Position numbers and translations under genes: made by a program
The notes under the pieces: generated by a model
Seen by the model: the letters and a program-made list of their open reading frames with translations, nothing else
Databases searched by the model: none
What the model was told of the DNA's origin: nothing
Assembly: GCF_018408575.1 (NCBI RefSeq)
Contig: NZ_AP023418.1
Location: 2,384,415-2,448,414 of the forward strand
Length of the DNA stretch: 64,000 nucleotides
Direction: 5' to 3'
From: Vescimonas coprocola
GTDB lineage: Bacteria; Bacillota; Clostridia; Oscillospirales; Oscillospiraceae
Shown here: positions 1-7,538 of the stretch, piece by piece
Layout of the letters: the number at the start of each line of letters is the position of its first letter
How positions within the stretch are numbered: the first letter of the stretch is position 1

Positions 1-1099
1 CGAGGTCCTTGGCGTAGACAAAAACGCCAGCGAGGACGAGATCAAACGGGCCTATAAGAAGCTGGCCCGCAAATATCACCCGGACATGAACCCCGGCGAC
101 AAGGAGGCCGAGGAGAAGTTCAAAGAGATCAACGAGGCCAACGAGGTCCTGTCCGACCCGGAGAAGAAGGCCCGCTATGACCAGTTTGGCTTTGCCGGCA
201 CCGATCCCAACTATGGCGCCGGTCAGGGCGGCGGCTTCGGCGGCTTCGACTTCGGTGATCTGGGGGACATCTTCGGCAGCTTCTTCGGCGGTGGCTTCGG
301 CGGCCAACAGCAGCGCCGCAACGGCCCCCAACGGGGTGAGAGCATCCGGGTCAGCGTATCCCTGAGCTTTACGGAGGCCGCCTTCGGCTGCGAAAAGGAG
401 CTGGCGGTGGAGCGCATGGAGCAGTGCACCACCTGTAAGGGCAGCGGCTGCGCCCCCGGCACCACGCCGGAGGTCTGCCCCGAGTGCCACGGCAGCGGCG
501 TGGTGCAGACCCGCCGCCAGACGCCCATGGGGGTGTTCGCCTCCAGCAACCCCTGCCGCAAGTGCGGCGGCACGGGCCGCATCATCCACCAGCCCTGCCC
601 CGACTGTCACGGCGGCGGCTTCACCCGCAAGCGCAAGACCATCAAGGTCTCCATTCCCGCCGGCATCGACCACGGTCAGACCATCTCCCTGCGGGGACAG
701 GGCCATGCCGGGAAGAACGGCGGCCCCGCCGGCGACCTGCTGGTCACGGTGATGGTGCAGCCCCACGACGTGTTCCGCCGGGACGGCACCGCCGTGTTCT
801 GCGAGGCCCCCATCACCTTCACGCAGGCGGTGCTGGGCGCCGAACTGGAGATCCCCACCATCGACGGTAAGGTGAAGTACACCATCCCGGAGGGGACGCA
901 GACCGGCACCGTGTTCCGCCTGAAGGGCAAGGGCATCCCCGTCCTCAACGGCCGTGGCCGTGGCGACCAGTACGTCACCGTCACCATCGAGACGCCCCGG
1001 AACCTGAACCGGGAGCAGAAGGACGCCCTGCGGAAATTCAGCGAGACCTTGAGCGAGGGCAACTATGAGAAGCACCGCAGCTTCTTCAAGAAGAAGTAA
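1..1099 (+). CDS. dnaJ: Chaperone protein DnaJ (5' end cut by the window)
   Basis: DnaJ is the Hsp40 co-chaperone that delivers unfolded clients to DnaK and stimulates its ATPase in the cytosol. The reading frame is open from base 2; only about six residues and the start codon are missing. The J domain is visible, with its HPD motif at 77-85, followed by a Gly/Phe-rich linker. Four zinc-binding repeats follow: [24 protein letters not shown] and CPDCHGGG. The C-terminal substrate-binding domains close the protein. All hallmarks of a full-length type I DnaJ are intact. In Firmicutes dnaJ normally follows grpE and dnaK, which would lie just left of the window (inference). Confidence 0.97.
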   Translation, partial: EVLGVDKNASEDEIKRAYKKLARKYHPDMNPGDKEAEEKFKEINEANEVLSDPEKKARYDQFGFAGTDPNYGAGQGGGFGGFDFGDLGDIFGSFFGGGFGGQQQRRNGPQRGESIRVSVSLSFTEAAFGCEKELAVERMEQCTTCKGSGCAPGTTPEVCPECHGSGVVQTRRQTPMGVFASSNPCRKCGGTGRIIHQPCPDCHGGGFTRKRKTIKVSIPAGIDHGQTISLRGQGHAGKNGGPAGDLLVTVMVQPHDVFRRDGTAVFCEAPITFTQAVLGAELEIPTIDGKVKYTIPEGTQTGTVFRLKGKGIPVLNGRGRGDQYVTVTIETPRNLNREQKDALRKFSETLSEGNYEKHRSFFKKK

Positions 1100-1104
1100 C
1101 GCCT

Positions 1105-1917
1105 ATGTATCTGGCAGATTATCACGTACATTCTACCTGCTCACAGGACGGCCGGCAGACCATGGCACAGGCGGCACAGGCCGCCGTGGACGCCGGGCTG
1201 GATGAGCTGTGCCTGACGGATCACGTGGACACCGTCTACTGGGGCCCGGAGCAGAAGCCCCGCTGGGACTTCGACTGGGACGCCGTCCGCCGCCAGTTCC
1301 GTCAGGCGCAGGAGCAGTGGGGCCACCGCATTACCCTGCGGCTGGGAGCGGAGCTGGGAGAGGCCGCCATGAGCTTTCAGCGGGCGGAGCATTTGATGCA
1401 GAATGCCCCTCCGCTGGACTTTGTCATCGGCTCCGTCCACATGGCGGGAAAGAAATTTCACCACAAAGATCTCTATTATATTGAAAAAGCCGACGAAGCG
1501 TATTATGATAGTATCATCGACAGCTATCTGGAGGACGTGCTGGCGCTGGCCCGATGGGGCAAGTTTCAGGTGCTGGGCCACTTGACCCTGCCCCTGCGGT
1601 ATATCAACGAAAACTACGGTGAGCACATGACCTTCGCCCACCACATGGATCAGGTGGAGGAGATCTTCCGTACCATCATCCCCAAGGGGCTGGGCATCGA
1701 GTGCAACACCAACCGTGGAAACGAGCCATTGCCCGGCGCCGATATCCTGCGGCTCTACCGCCGTCTGGGGGGCGAGATCATCACCTTGGGCAGCGATGCC
1801 CACCGTCCGGCGGACGTGGGCTGCTTCATCCGCCAGCGGCAGGAGCTGCTGCGGGAGTGCGGCTTCCGCTACTTCACCACCTTTACCGGCGGAAAGCCGG
1901 AGTTCAAAGAATTGTAA
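1105..1917 (+). CDS. PHP-domain histidinol-phosphatase (HisJ/HisK family)
   Basis: A 270-residue protein of the polymerase-and-histidinol-phosphatase (PHP) superfamily. Members of this subfamily hydrolyse L-histidinol phosphate in histidine synthesis. The metal-binding motifs are present: the N-terminal DYHVHS (HxH), LTDHVD near residue 40, GSVHM near residue 110, and GSDAH near residue 230. Length matches the family. It starts 5 bases after dnaJ stops, so the two are probably co-transcribed. No other his gene is near, so the in vivo substrate could be another phosphoester. Confidence 0.85.
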   Translation: MYLADYHVHSTCSQDGRQTMAQAAQAAVDAGLDELCLTDHVDTVYWGPEQKPRWDFDWDAVRRQFRQAQEQWGHRITLRLGAELGEAAMSFQRAEHLMQNAPPLDFVIGSVHMAGKKFHHKDLYYIEKADEAYYDSIIDSYLEDVLALARWGKFQVLGHLTLPLRYINENYGEHMTFAHHMDQVEEIFRTIIPKGLGIECNTNRGNEPLPGADILRLYRRLGGEIITLGSDAHRPADVGCFIRQRQELLRECGFRYFTTFTGGKPEFKEL

Positions 1918-1931
1918 GAGGAGAATACACC

Positions 1932-2369
1932 ATGAAAATTGCCATCGGCTGCGATCACGGCGGCTATCTGCTGAAGCAGGACATTCTCATCTGGCTGGAG
2001 GAGCACAACATCGACTTCGAGGATGTGGGCTGCTACTCCACCGAGAGCGTAGACTATCCCATGTACGGCGAGAAGGTAGGCCGTATGGTGGCCTCCGGCC
2101 AGTGCGATAAGGGCATCGTCATCTGCACCACCGGCATCGGCATCTCCATCGCCGCCAATAAGGTGGCTGGCATCCGCTGCGCCCACTGCACCGACCCTCT
2201 GTCCGCCGAGATGACCCGCCGCCACAACGATGCCAACGTGCTGGCGCTGGGCGCCGGCATCACCGGCCCCAATCTGGCCAAGCGCATGGTGGAGGTCTTT
2301 CTGAACACCGACTTCGAGGGCGGACGCCACGCCCGCCGGGTGGCACAGCTGGATGCCATCCGACCCTGA
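1932..2369 (+). CDS. rpiB: Ribose-5-phosphate isomerase B (RpiB/LacA/LacB family)
   Basis: A 145-residue sugar-phosphate isomerase that interconverts ribose 5-phosphate and ribulose 5-phosphate in the pentose phosphate pathway. It begins with the family signature MKIAIGCDHGGY. The catalytic cysteine segment reads VICTTGIGISIAANK; most RpiB proteins have CGTG where this has CTTG. The HNDANVLALG and GGRHARRV motifs follow. The start is fixed by an AGAGGAGA ribosome binding site 7-8 bases upstream. RpiB is favoured over LacA/LacB because only one subunit is present and no tagatose genes are near. Confidence 0.9.
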   Translation: MKIAIGCDHGGYLLKQDILIWLEEHNIDFEDVGCYSTESVDYPMYGEKVGRMVASGQCDKGIVICTTGIGISIAANKVAGIRCAHCTDPLSAEMTRRHNDANVLALGAGITGPNLAKRMVEVFLNTDFEGGRHARRVAQLDAIRP

Positions 2370-2393
2370 ACCTGAGAAAAAGGAGGTATCGTC

Positions 2394-3416
2394 ATGGCAA
2401 CCAGAGGTTATCAGAGCTACCGTGGCCGAAACCACGGGAAACTGGCGCTGGTCATTGTGCTGGTGCTGATCCTGCTGGCCGCCGTGGGATATTTGGTGGC
2501 GCAGGAGTATATGGTCTACGATGACGAGGGCCACCGGCATCTGGAGCTGCCCTTCCTGAAAAAGGGACAGACGGAGCAGCCCCAGCAGCCGGAGGACACC
2601 ACGCCGGATGACGTGAACCTCATCATCGACGAGCCGGAGCGCCCTCTGCTGAAGGAGCTTCACGCCCGCCAGCTGCCGGACACCGTGCTGACGGAGGATC
2701 CCTCCGCCGTGCTGGCGGAGCACCCGGAGGCGGTGGTGATCCCGGTGAAGCTGCGGGACGGCACCGTCACCTATGACACGCAGACCGCCGCCAGGGACAC
2801 TGTCACCACCGGCGGCCCGGAGACGCTGACAAGCCTCAAGACCCTCCTCTCCGGAGACACATGGACTGTGGCCCGCATCGCCTGCTTTGCCGATATGGAC
2901 TTTGCCAACGCCCAGCCCGACCAGGCGGGGCTGCTGCGGACCGGTGACGGCTGGCTGTGGTACGACGATGACGCCGCCTGCTGGCTGGACCCCGGCAAGG
3001 CTGCTGCACGGGAGTATCTGGTGCAGCTGTGTAAGGAGTGCGCCGAATTGGGCTTCGACGAAATTCTGCTGGACTACTGCACCTACCCTGTCCATGGCCG
3101 TCTGGACCGCATCGACTACGGCTCCGTCACCAACCTCACCGACACCCTCAGCGTGTTCGTGGAGGGGGTGCGGGAGGCCCTGCCCAAAACCACCGCCCTG
3201 TCGGTGCTGGTGCGGGATCAGGTGACGACGGATGCCAACGACGGCGGCGTCACCCTCGCCCTGCTGACGGAGCACTTCGACCGCATCTATGTGGACACAG
3301 ACACCGTGGACGCAGCGGCCCTGCAAGGGCTGCTCCCGGCGGACTTTGACCCTGTGACCCGGCTGGTGCAGGTGGCGGCGGAGGCCGCCTCCTCCGGCAG
3401 CTATGTCACCCGTTGA
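2394..3416 (+). CDS. Membrane-anchored putative glycoside hydrolase (DUF4015-like)
   Basis: A 340-residue protein with one N-terminal membrane segment (about residues 18-36), a Pro/Glu-rich linker, and an extracellular domain resembling the putative glycosyl hydrolase family DUF4015. The best marker is the stretch around residues 205-230, where a helix ends in ELGFDEILLDYCTYPVHG; in this family the equivalent GFDEIxxDYxRFP lies on a TIM-barrel strand. AAGGAGG lies 7 bases before the start. It probably acts on a cell-surface glycan, but the substrate is unknown. Family assignment is moderate. Confidence 0.6.
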   Translation: MATRGYQSYRGRNHGKLALVIVLVLILLAAVGYLVAQEYMVYDDEGHRHLELPFLKKGQTEQPQQPEDTTPDDVNLIIDEPERPLLKELHARQLPDTVLTEDPSAVLAEHPEAVVIPVKLRDGTVTYDTQTAARDTVTTGGPETLTSLKTLLSGDTWTVARIACFADMDFANAQPDQAGLLRTGDGWLWYDDDAACWLDPGKAAAREYLVQLCKECAELGFDEILLDYCTYPVHGRLDRIDYGSVTNLTDTLSVFVEGVREALPKTTALSVLVRDQVTTDANDGGVTLALLTEHFDRIYVDTDTVDAAALQGLLPADFDPVTRLVQVAAEAASSGSYVTR

Positions 3417-3425
3417 ATTTTCCTG

Positions 3426-3454
3426 TTGCCAAGCGGGAAAAGTTGTAGTAAAAT
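3426..3454 (+). promoter_or_regulatory. Promoter of the SRP RNA (and probably dnaX)
   Basis: TTGCCA at 3426-3431 and TAAAAT at 3449-3454 are separated by exactly 17 bp, predicting transcription from about 3461, where the SRP RNA begins. Only 16 bases lie between the end of the SRP RNA U-run and dnaX, so dnaX is probably reached by read-through from here. Confidence 0.75.
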
Positions 3455-3460
3455 AGTAGC

Positions 3461-3607
3461 CACGACCTCTCCTCCGCTGACAGCTGCGGAGCCGGTCTCA
3501 CGCAATGGATACCCACGAATCATGTCAGGCGGGGAACCGAGCAGCATTAAGAGGGACCATCCATGTGCCGTGAGGGCGCCGGCTCCACAGCTGTCAACGG
3601 AGGAGAA
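3461..3607 (+). ncRNA. ffs: Signal recognition particle RNA, small bacterial type
   Basis: This is the RNA scaffold of the signal recognition particle, which binds Ffh and targets nascent membrane proteins. Two arms, 3468-3495 and 3579-3606, pair almost perfectly with a few G-U pairs. The tip carries the conserved GTCAGG / AGCAGC asymmetric loops around a GGAA tetraloop closed by CGG/CCG (about 3522-3545). The stem is followed by seven T residues (3608-3614), a built-in terminator. At about 140 nt it has only the S domain and lacks the Alu domain of the B. subtilis RNA. The position immediately before dnaX is the usual one in Firmicutes. Confidence 0.93.
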
Positions 3608-3630
3608 TTTTTTTCGGGAGGAGGAGATCC

Positions 3631-5583
3631 ATGTATCAGGCGCTGTACCGCAAGTGGCGGCCCAAGGTGTTTTCCGAGGTCGTGGGACAGGAGCACATCA
3701 CGGATACCCTCCGCCGTCAGGTGGCCGAGGGCCATACCGCCCATGCCTATCTCTTCACCGGCACACGGGGTACCGGCAAGACCACCTGCGCCCGGATACT
3801 GGCTAAGGCGGTGAACTGCCTGTCCCCGGTGGACGGCGAGCCCTGCGGCCGGTGCGAGGCCTGTCGGGCCGTGGATGCCGGCACCACGCTGGATATCACG
3901 GAGCTGGACGCCGCCAGCAACAACGGCGTGGATCAGGTCCGTGCGCTGCGGGAGGAGGCGGTATATACTCCCGCCGTGCTGAAAAAGCGGGTGTATATCA
4001 TCGACGAGGTGCATATGCTCTCCACCCCGGCCTTCAACGCCCTGCTGAAGATCCTGGAGGAGCCGCCGGAGCATCTGATGTTCATTCTGGCCACCACGGA
4101 GCTGCACAAGGTCCCGGCCACCATTCTCTCCCGGTGCCAGCGCTTCTCCTTCAAGCGCATCCTGCCTCGTGACATGGAGCGCCAGCTGCTGCACATCGCT
4201 CAGGCCGAGAAGATCGACCTCACCCCTGACGGTGCAGAGATCCTCTCCCGCATGGCGGGGGGCGCCCTGCGGGATGCCCTGAGCCTGCTGGATCAGTGCC
4301 GTGTGGCGGAGGGCCAGCTTACCAGCCGTGCCGTGCTGGACGTGCTGGGCCTTGCCGGCAGCGTCCAGACCCAGCAAATGATGCGCTGTATTCTGGACCG
4401 CCGGACGCCGGATGCCCTGCTGCTGCTGGATCAGCTGTACCGCAGCGGCAAGGACGTCTCCGCCCTGCTGGGGGAACTCAGCGATCTGGCACGGGAGATG
4501 ACCATTCTCAAAGCCGCGCCGGAGGGGGGCAGCGCCCTGCTCTCCGGGCTGTATGATACCAAGACACTGACGGGCCTCTCCGAAAACATCTCCATGCAGC
4601 GGCTGCTGTACCTGACGGAGACGCTGCAAGGGACCCGTGCTGCCCTGCCGGACAGCTTCCAGCCCCGGACGGATGTGGAACTGTGCCTGCTGCGGCTGTG
4701 TGACGAGAGCCTCTGCGGCGACCTGACGGCCCTCAGCGCCCGGCTGGACCGGGTGGAGGAGCTGCTGAAAAAGGGTGTCCCCGCCCGCCGGGAGCGCCCC
4801 GCCGCCCAACCGGCGGCAGAGCGTCCCGCTGCCCCGGAGTCCCGCACCTCAGCGGATTCAGAGTCCCGCCCCGCTGCGGCGGAGAAGCGTCCTCCCGCCC
4901 CGGAGGAGGTCCCGTGGGAGGAGCCGCCTCTGCCCGACGAACCGGCGGGCCGGGAGCGTGTCTTTGACATCCCGGAGGAGCCGCAGCGCTCCTCCGCCCC
5001 AAAGCCCACTCATAGAGTTCCCCGCAGGTCTGCCCCCGCAGACCCGGCCCCCTCGGCCCCCGTCGGCGACAGCCGCCTGTGGACCCAACTGCTGGATCAG
5101 TTCAAGGGCCGCCTGCCGGTGAACCACCGGGTCTTTCTCAACATGGCCTCCGGCACCGTGGAGGGTGACTGCCTCACCGTCCACTGCCGCAACGATTTCG
5201 TCCGGGACTCCCTGAATAACCGCACGGTGCTGGCGGTGCTGGAGGAGGTCACCTCCGCCGCCGTGGGAAGCCCCGTCCGGGTGATGCTGACGGTGGGCGG
5301 CGAAACGCCATCTGCCCCCCGCCCTGCCCCGAAGCCCCCCCGCCCCGCTCCGGAACCCGCTCCCGCACCGGAGAAGGAGCGCCCTCCCCTGCCGGAGGAG
5401 CCGCCCCTGCCTGCGGAGCCATCCCGCCCCCCGGAGCCGATCGCGGAGGAGGAACGTCCCCCTCTGCCGGAGGAGCCCTCGGCGCAGGAGGAGAACGCTC
5501 CACCTTGGGAGGGCGGCAGTAAGGACCGGCTGGAGGAGCTGATCGGCCCCGGCAGCCAGCTGGAGCACTTTAAGATCAAATAG
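3631..5583 (+). CDS. dnaX: DNA polymerase III subunit gamma/tau
   Basis: The 650-residue clamp-loader ATPase of the replicative polymerase. Visible in order: the N-terminal YQALYRKWRPKVF signature, Walker A GTRGTGKT near residue 45, a four-cysteine zinc module around residues 64-80, the Walker B region IIDEVHMLS, and the sensor motif ILSRCQRF. A helical collar domain follows. Residues from about 390 on are a low-complexity Pro/Glu/Arg region interrupted by a small folded domain (about 475-560), and the Pro-rich tail ends in LEHFKIK. The GGGAGGAGGAG binding site fixes the start. No convincing frameshift signal for a shorter gamma form was found. Confidence 0.97.
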   Translation: MYQALYRKWRPKVFSEVVGQEHITDTLRRQVAEGHTAHAYLFTGTRGTGKTTCARILAKAVNCLSPVDGEPCGRCEACRAVDAGTTLDITELDAASNNGVDQVRALREEAVYTPAVLKKRVYIIDEVHMLSTPAFNALLKILEEPPEHLMFILATTELHKVPATILSRCQRFSFKRILPRDMERQLLHIAQAEKIDLTPDGAEILSRMAGGALRDALSLLDQCRVAEGQLTSRAVLDVLGLAGSVQTQQMMRCILDRRTPDALLLLDQLYRSGKDVSALLGELSDLAREMTILKAAPEGGSALLSGLYDTKTLTGLSENISMQRLLYLTETLQGTRAALPDSFQPRTDVELCLLRLCDESLCGDLTALSARLDRVEELLKKGVPARRERPAAQPAAERPAAPESRTSADSESRPAAAEKRPPAPEEVPWEEPPLPDEPAGRERVFDIPEEPQRSSAPKPTHRVPRRSAPADPAPSAPVGDSRLWTQLLDQFKGRLPVNHRVFLNMASGTVEGDCLTVHCRNDFVRDSLNNRTVLAVLEEVTSAAVGSPVRVMLTVGGETPSAPRPAPKPPRPAPEPAPAPEKERPPLPEEPPLPAEPSRPPEPIAEEERPPLPEEPSAQEENAPPWEGGSKDRLEELIGPGSQLEHFKIK

Positions 5584-5591
5584 TCCATCGG

Positions 5592-5635
5592 GCTGGACAA
5601 AAGCTGGACAAAAGCTGGACAAATACCGGACAAAA
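5592..5635 (+). repeat. Four tandem 11 bp units in the dnaX-ybaB spacer
   Basis: GCTGGACAAAA occurs at 5592 and 5603, GCTGGACAAAT at 5614 and ACCGGACAAAA at 5625: four adjacent 11 bp units with no indels. They begin 8 bases after the dnaX stop codon. A further ATCGGACAAAA lies near 5660. They look like an unpaired A-rich spacer; function unknown. Confidence 0.8.
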
Positions 5636-5707
5636 ATAGTCCCCCGGAAGATCCCGGATCGGACAAAACGGACCCTTAAAACAGATCAATAAGGAGGATA
5701 CTCAGCT

Positions 5708-6070
5708 ATGGCAAAAGGATACAGCGCACGGGGAGGCTTCTCCGGCGGCGGAAGCGCCATGCGCCAGCAGCAGATGCAGCAGAAGCTGCTGAAGATGCAG
5801 CAGGATATGGCGGCGGCACAGGAAGCGGTGGAAAACGCCAGCTTCACCGCCTCAGTGGGCGGCGGTGTGGTGCAGGCCACCGTGTCCGGCAAGAAGGAGC
5901 TGACGGCCCTGACCGTCAAGCCGGAGGCCGTGGACCCGGAGGATGTGGAGATGCTGCAGGATCTGGTGATCTCTGCGGTGAACGAGGCCCTGCGCCAGGC
6001 GGACGAGGCCATGAACAGCTCCATGCAGAGCTTCACCGGCGGTCTGAATCTTCCCGGCTTCGGCCTGTGA
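5708..6070 (+). CDS. YbaB/EbfC family nucleoid-associated protein
   Basis: A 120-residue DNA-binding protein of the YbaB/EbfC family, which forms dimers coating nucleoid DNA. It has a Gly/Ser-rich N terminus, the Gln/Met-rich helix beginning RQQQMQQKLLKMQQDM, and the conserved VGGGVVQATVSGKKEL and VDPEDVEMLQDLV segments. AAGGAGG lies 10 bases before the start. In most Firmicutes dnaX-ybaB is followed by recR; here a terminator follows at once and recR is absent. Confidence 0.93.
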   Translation: MAKGYSARGGFSGGGSAMRQQQMQQKLLKMQQDMAAAQEAVENASFTASVGGGVVQATVSGKKELTALTVKPEAVDPEDVEMLQDLVISAVNEALRQADEAMNSSMQSFTGGLNLPGFGL

Positions 6071-6115
6071 TCCCCGGAAGGAAGCGCAAAGGCTGGAATC
6101 GGCATACGATCAAAG

Positions 6116-6161
6116 AAGCAGCGGGCAGACACGCCGTTCGGCGTGTCTGCCCGCTGCTTTT
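6116..6161 (+). terminator. Rho-independent terminator after ybaB
   Basis: A near-perfect 20 bp stem (6116-6135 with 6140-6159) around a TTCG loop, ending in TTTT. It closes the SRP RNA-dnaX-ybaB unit. Confidence 0.9.
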
Positions 6162-6178
6162 GTCGTTGAAAACATATC

Positions 6179-6400
6179 TATTGGGTGCTTTTTGTCATTG
6201 GTAACACGCTTTTTCGGCGCTGTTTGCCATCGCCAATGCACTTTCCGGTACTATTTGTCATGGCCAGTACGTCGTTCCAACGTTCTTTGTCTTTGTTAAC
6301 ACGCCTTTTCGGCGCTGCTTGTCATGGCCGGTACGTATTTCCGGTGCTCCTTGTCATCGTCAATATGGCTTTTCGATGTTGTTTGTGATTTCCGGAACAT
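6179..6400. repeat. Degenerate 31-32 bp tandem array
   Basis: Seven diverged units are anchored by TTGTCAT or close variants at 6192, 6224, 6255, 6287, 6319, 6351 and 6383. Each unit resembles a TTTCGGCGCTG half followed by TTGTCATNGCC and TACG. No unit is identical to another, so the array is old or under relaxed constraint. It fills most of the gap between the ybaB terminator and spoIIID. No convincing gene is seen in 6162-6560. Confidence 0.75.
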
Positions 6401-6468
6401 TATTTCGTGTGCTTTCTGCCGATCGTGTGGATTTTTAGCACTTCTTCTATCTTCATCTTGACGAGCAA

Positions 6469-6512
6469 AACCGCAGCGGCCAAGGGATGTCCTTTGGGTA
6501 CTGCGGTTCTTT
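6469..6512 (+). terminator. Terminator-like hairpin upstream of spoIIID
   Basis: AACCGCAG (6469-6476) pairs with CTGCGGTT (6501-6508), an inner stem CCAAGG pairs with CCTTTGG, and CTTTTC follows. It could end transcripts from the repeat array or act as a leader hairpin for spoIIID. Confidence 0.45.
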
Positions 6513-6581
6513 TCACACCTTTTTCCGCATAGAGATGATATCGGAAAGTCATCTGAGGAGTGGTGCGCTATCAAAGGCAAC

Positions 6582-6818
6582 ATGGAGCAGCGGGCGTGCG
6601 ATCTCGCCCTTTACGTCATAGAGAGCCGTGGAACCGTCCGTTCCGCCGCCAAAAAGTTCGGCATCAGCAAATCCACCGTCCACAAGGATCTGTCGGAGCG
6701 GCTCCCGGCCTTTAATCGGGGGCTGTATCTTCAGGTGAAGCAGGTTTTGGAGGAGAATAAAGCCCAGCGGCATATCCGGGGCGGTCTCGCCACCCGCCGG
6801 AAGTATAAGGGCGAATAG
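6582..6818 (+). CDS. spoIIID: Stage III sporulation transcriptional regulator SpoIIID
   Basis: SpoIIID is the small DNA-binding regulator of mother-cell gene expression during sporulation. The protein contains the helix-turn-helix with the invariant FGISKSTVHKDLSERLP core and the C-terminal RGGLATRRKYK basic end. The ATG at 6582 is given conservatively and has only a weak AAAGG site. A strong GAGGAG site lies at 6555-6560, nine bases before an ATC codon at 6570 in the same frame. Starting at that ATC would restore the N-terminal length seen in B. subtilis SpoIIID. The gene stands alone, flanked on both sides by tandem repeats. Confidence 0.93.
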   Translation: MEQRACDLALYVIESRGTVRSAAKKFGISKSTVHKDLSERLPAFNRGLYLQVKQVLEENKAQRHIRGGLATRRKYKGE

Positions 6819-6830
6819 GAGTCTGCCAAA

Positions 6831-6892
6831 CATACCGAGTACAGGACAGACGGCCACCAAACGTACCAAGTGCAGGACAGACGGTCGCCGGT
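6831..6892. repeat. 31 bp direct duplication after spoIIID
   Basis: Two adjacent 31 bp copies (6831-6861 and 6862-6892) share TACC, AGT and the core GCAGGACAGACGG or ACAGGACAGACGG. The copies have several substitutions but no indel. Confidence 0.65.
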
Positions 6893-6913
6893 TGGATCAA
6901 GAGAGTCGAAAGA

Positions 6914-6953
6914 ACCGCCGGCCCCCGGAATTTTCTTCCGGAGGGCCGGCGGT
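6914..6953 (+). terminator. Strong GC hairpin after spoIIID
   Basis: ACCGCCGGCC...CCGGAA pairs with TTCCGGAGGGCCGGCGGT across a short TTTTC loop. The 3' side (GTTCTATG) has few T residues, so it is a weak intrinsic terminator or an RNA-stabilising hairpin. Confidence 0.55.
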
Positions 6954-6990
6954 GTTCTATGTCTGTAGGCCGTTCGACGCAGCTGCCGGG

Positions 6991-7530
6991 ACGGCAGCTT
7001 ACGACTGGGTGCGGCAGCTTACCGCCGAGTGCGGCAGCTTATGGCTGGGTACGGCGGTTTACCGTTGGATGCAGCCGCTTACCGCCGAGTGCGGCGATTT
7101 ACCGCTGGATGCAGCAGCTTACGGCTGGGTACGGCGGTTTACCGTTGGGTGCGGCAGCTTACGGCTGGGTGCGGCGGTTTACCGTTGGGTGCGGCAGCTT
7201 ATGGCTGGGTGCGGCGGTTTACCGCTGGATGCAGCCGCTTACCGCCGAGTGCGGCGGTTTACCGCTGGATGCAGCAGCTTACGGCTGGGTGCGGCAGCTT
7301 ACGGCTGGGTGCGGCAGCTTACGGCTGGGTGCGGCAGCTTATGGCTGGGTGCGGTAGCTTACCGTTGGGTGCGGCGGGTCACCGCCGGGTGCGGCGGTTT
7401 ACCGCTGGATGCAGCAGCTTACGGCTGGGTGCGGCGGTTTACCGTTGGGTGCGGCGGTTTACCGCTGGATGCAGCAGCTTACGGCTGGGTGCGGCGGTTT
7501 ACCGTTGAGTGCGGCCGCTTATCGTCGGGT
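6991..7530. repeat. Minisatellite: 27 tandem 20 bp units
   Basis: Twenty-seven consecutive 20 bp units run from 6991 to 7530 without a single insertion or deletion, plus half a unit to 7540. The consensus is GCGGCRGYTTACSGYTGGRT. Four main variants alternate; one set carries CAGC...GCTG and another CGGT..ACCG, so each unit can form a small hairpin. All three plus-strand frames stay open only because of composition and period; no ribosome binding site or protein-like pattern is seen. The array ends inside the last codons of tex, so it would be transcribed as the tex 3' region. Confidence 0.95.
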
Positions 7531-7538
7531 GATGCAGC

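Noticed and set aside
4760-4785. Programmed -1 frameshift site in dnaX (GAAAAAGG)
   Set aside because: Only five A residues in the wrong arrangement for the X XXY YYZ heptamer, and no nearby stop in the shifted frame that would give a gamma-sized product.
6179-6400. CRISPR array
   Set aside because: Spacing fits, but there is no invariant repeat, no unique spacers and no cas gene.
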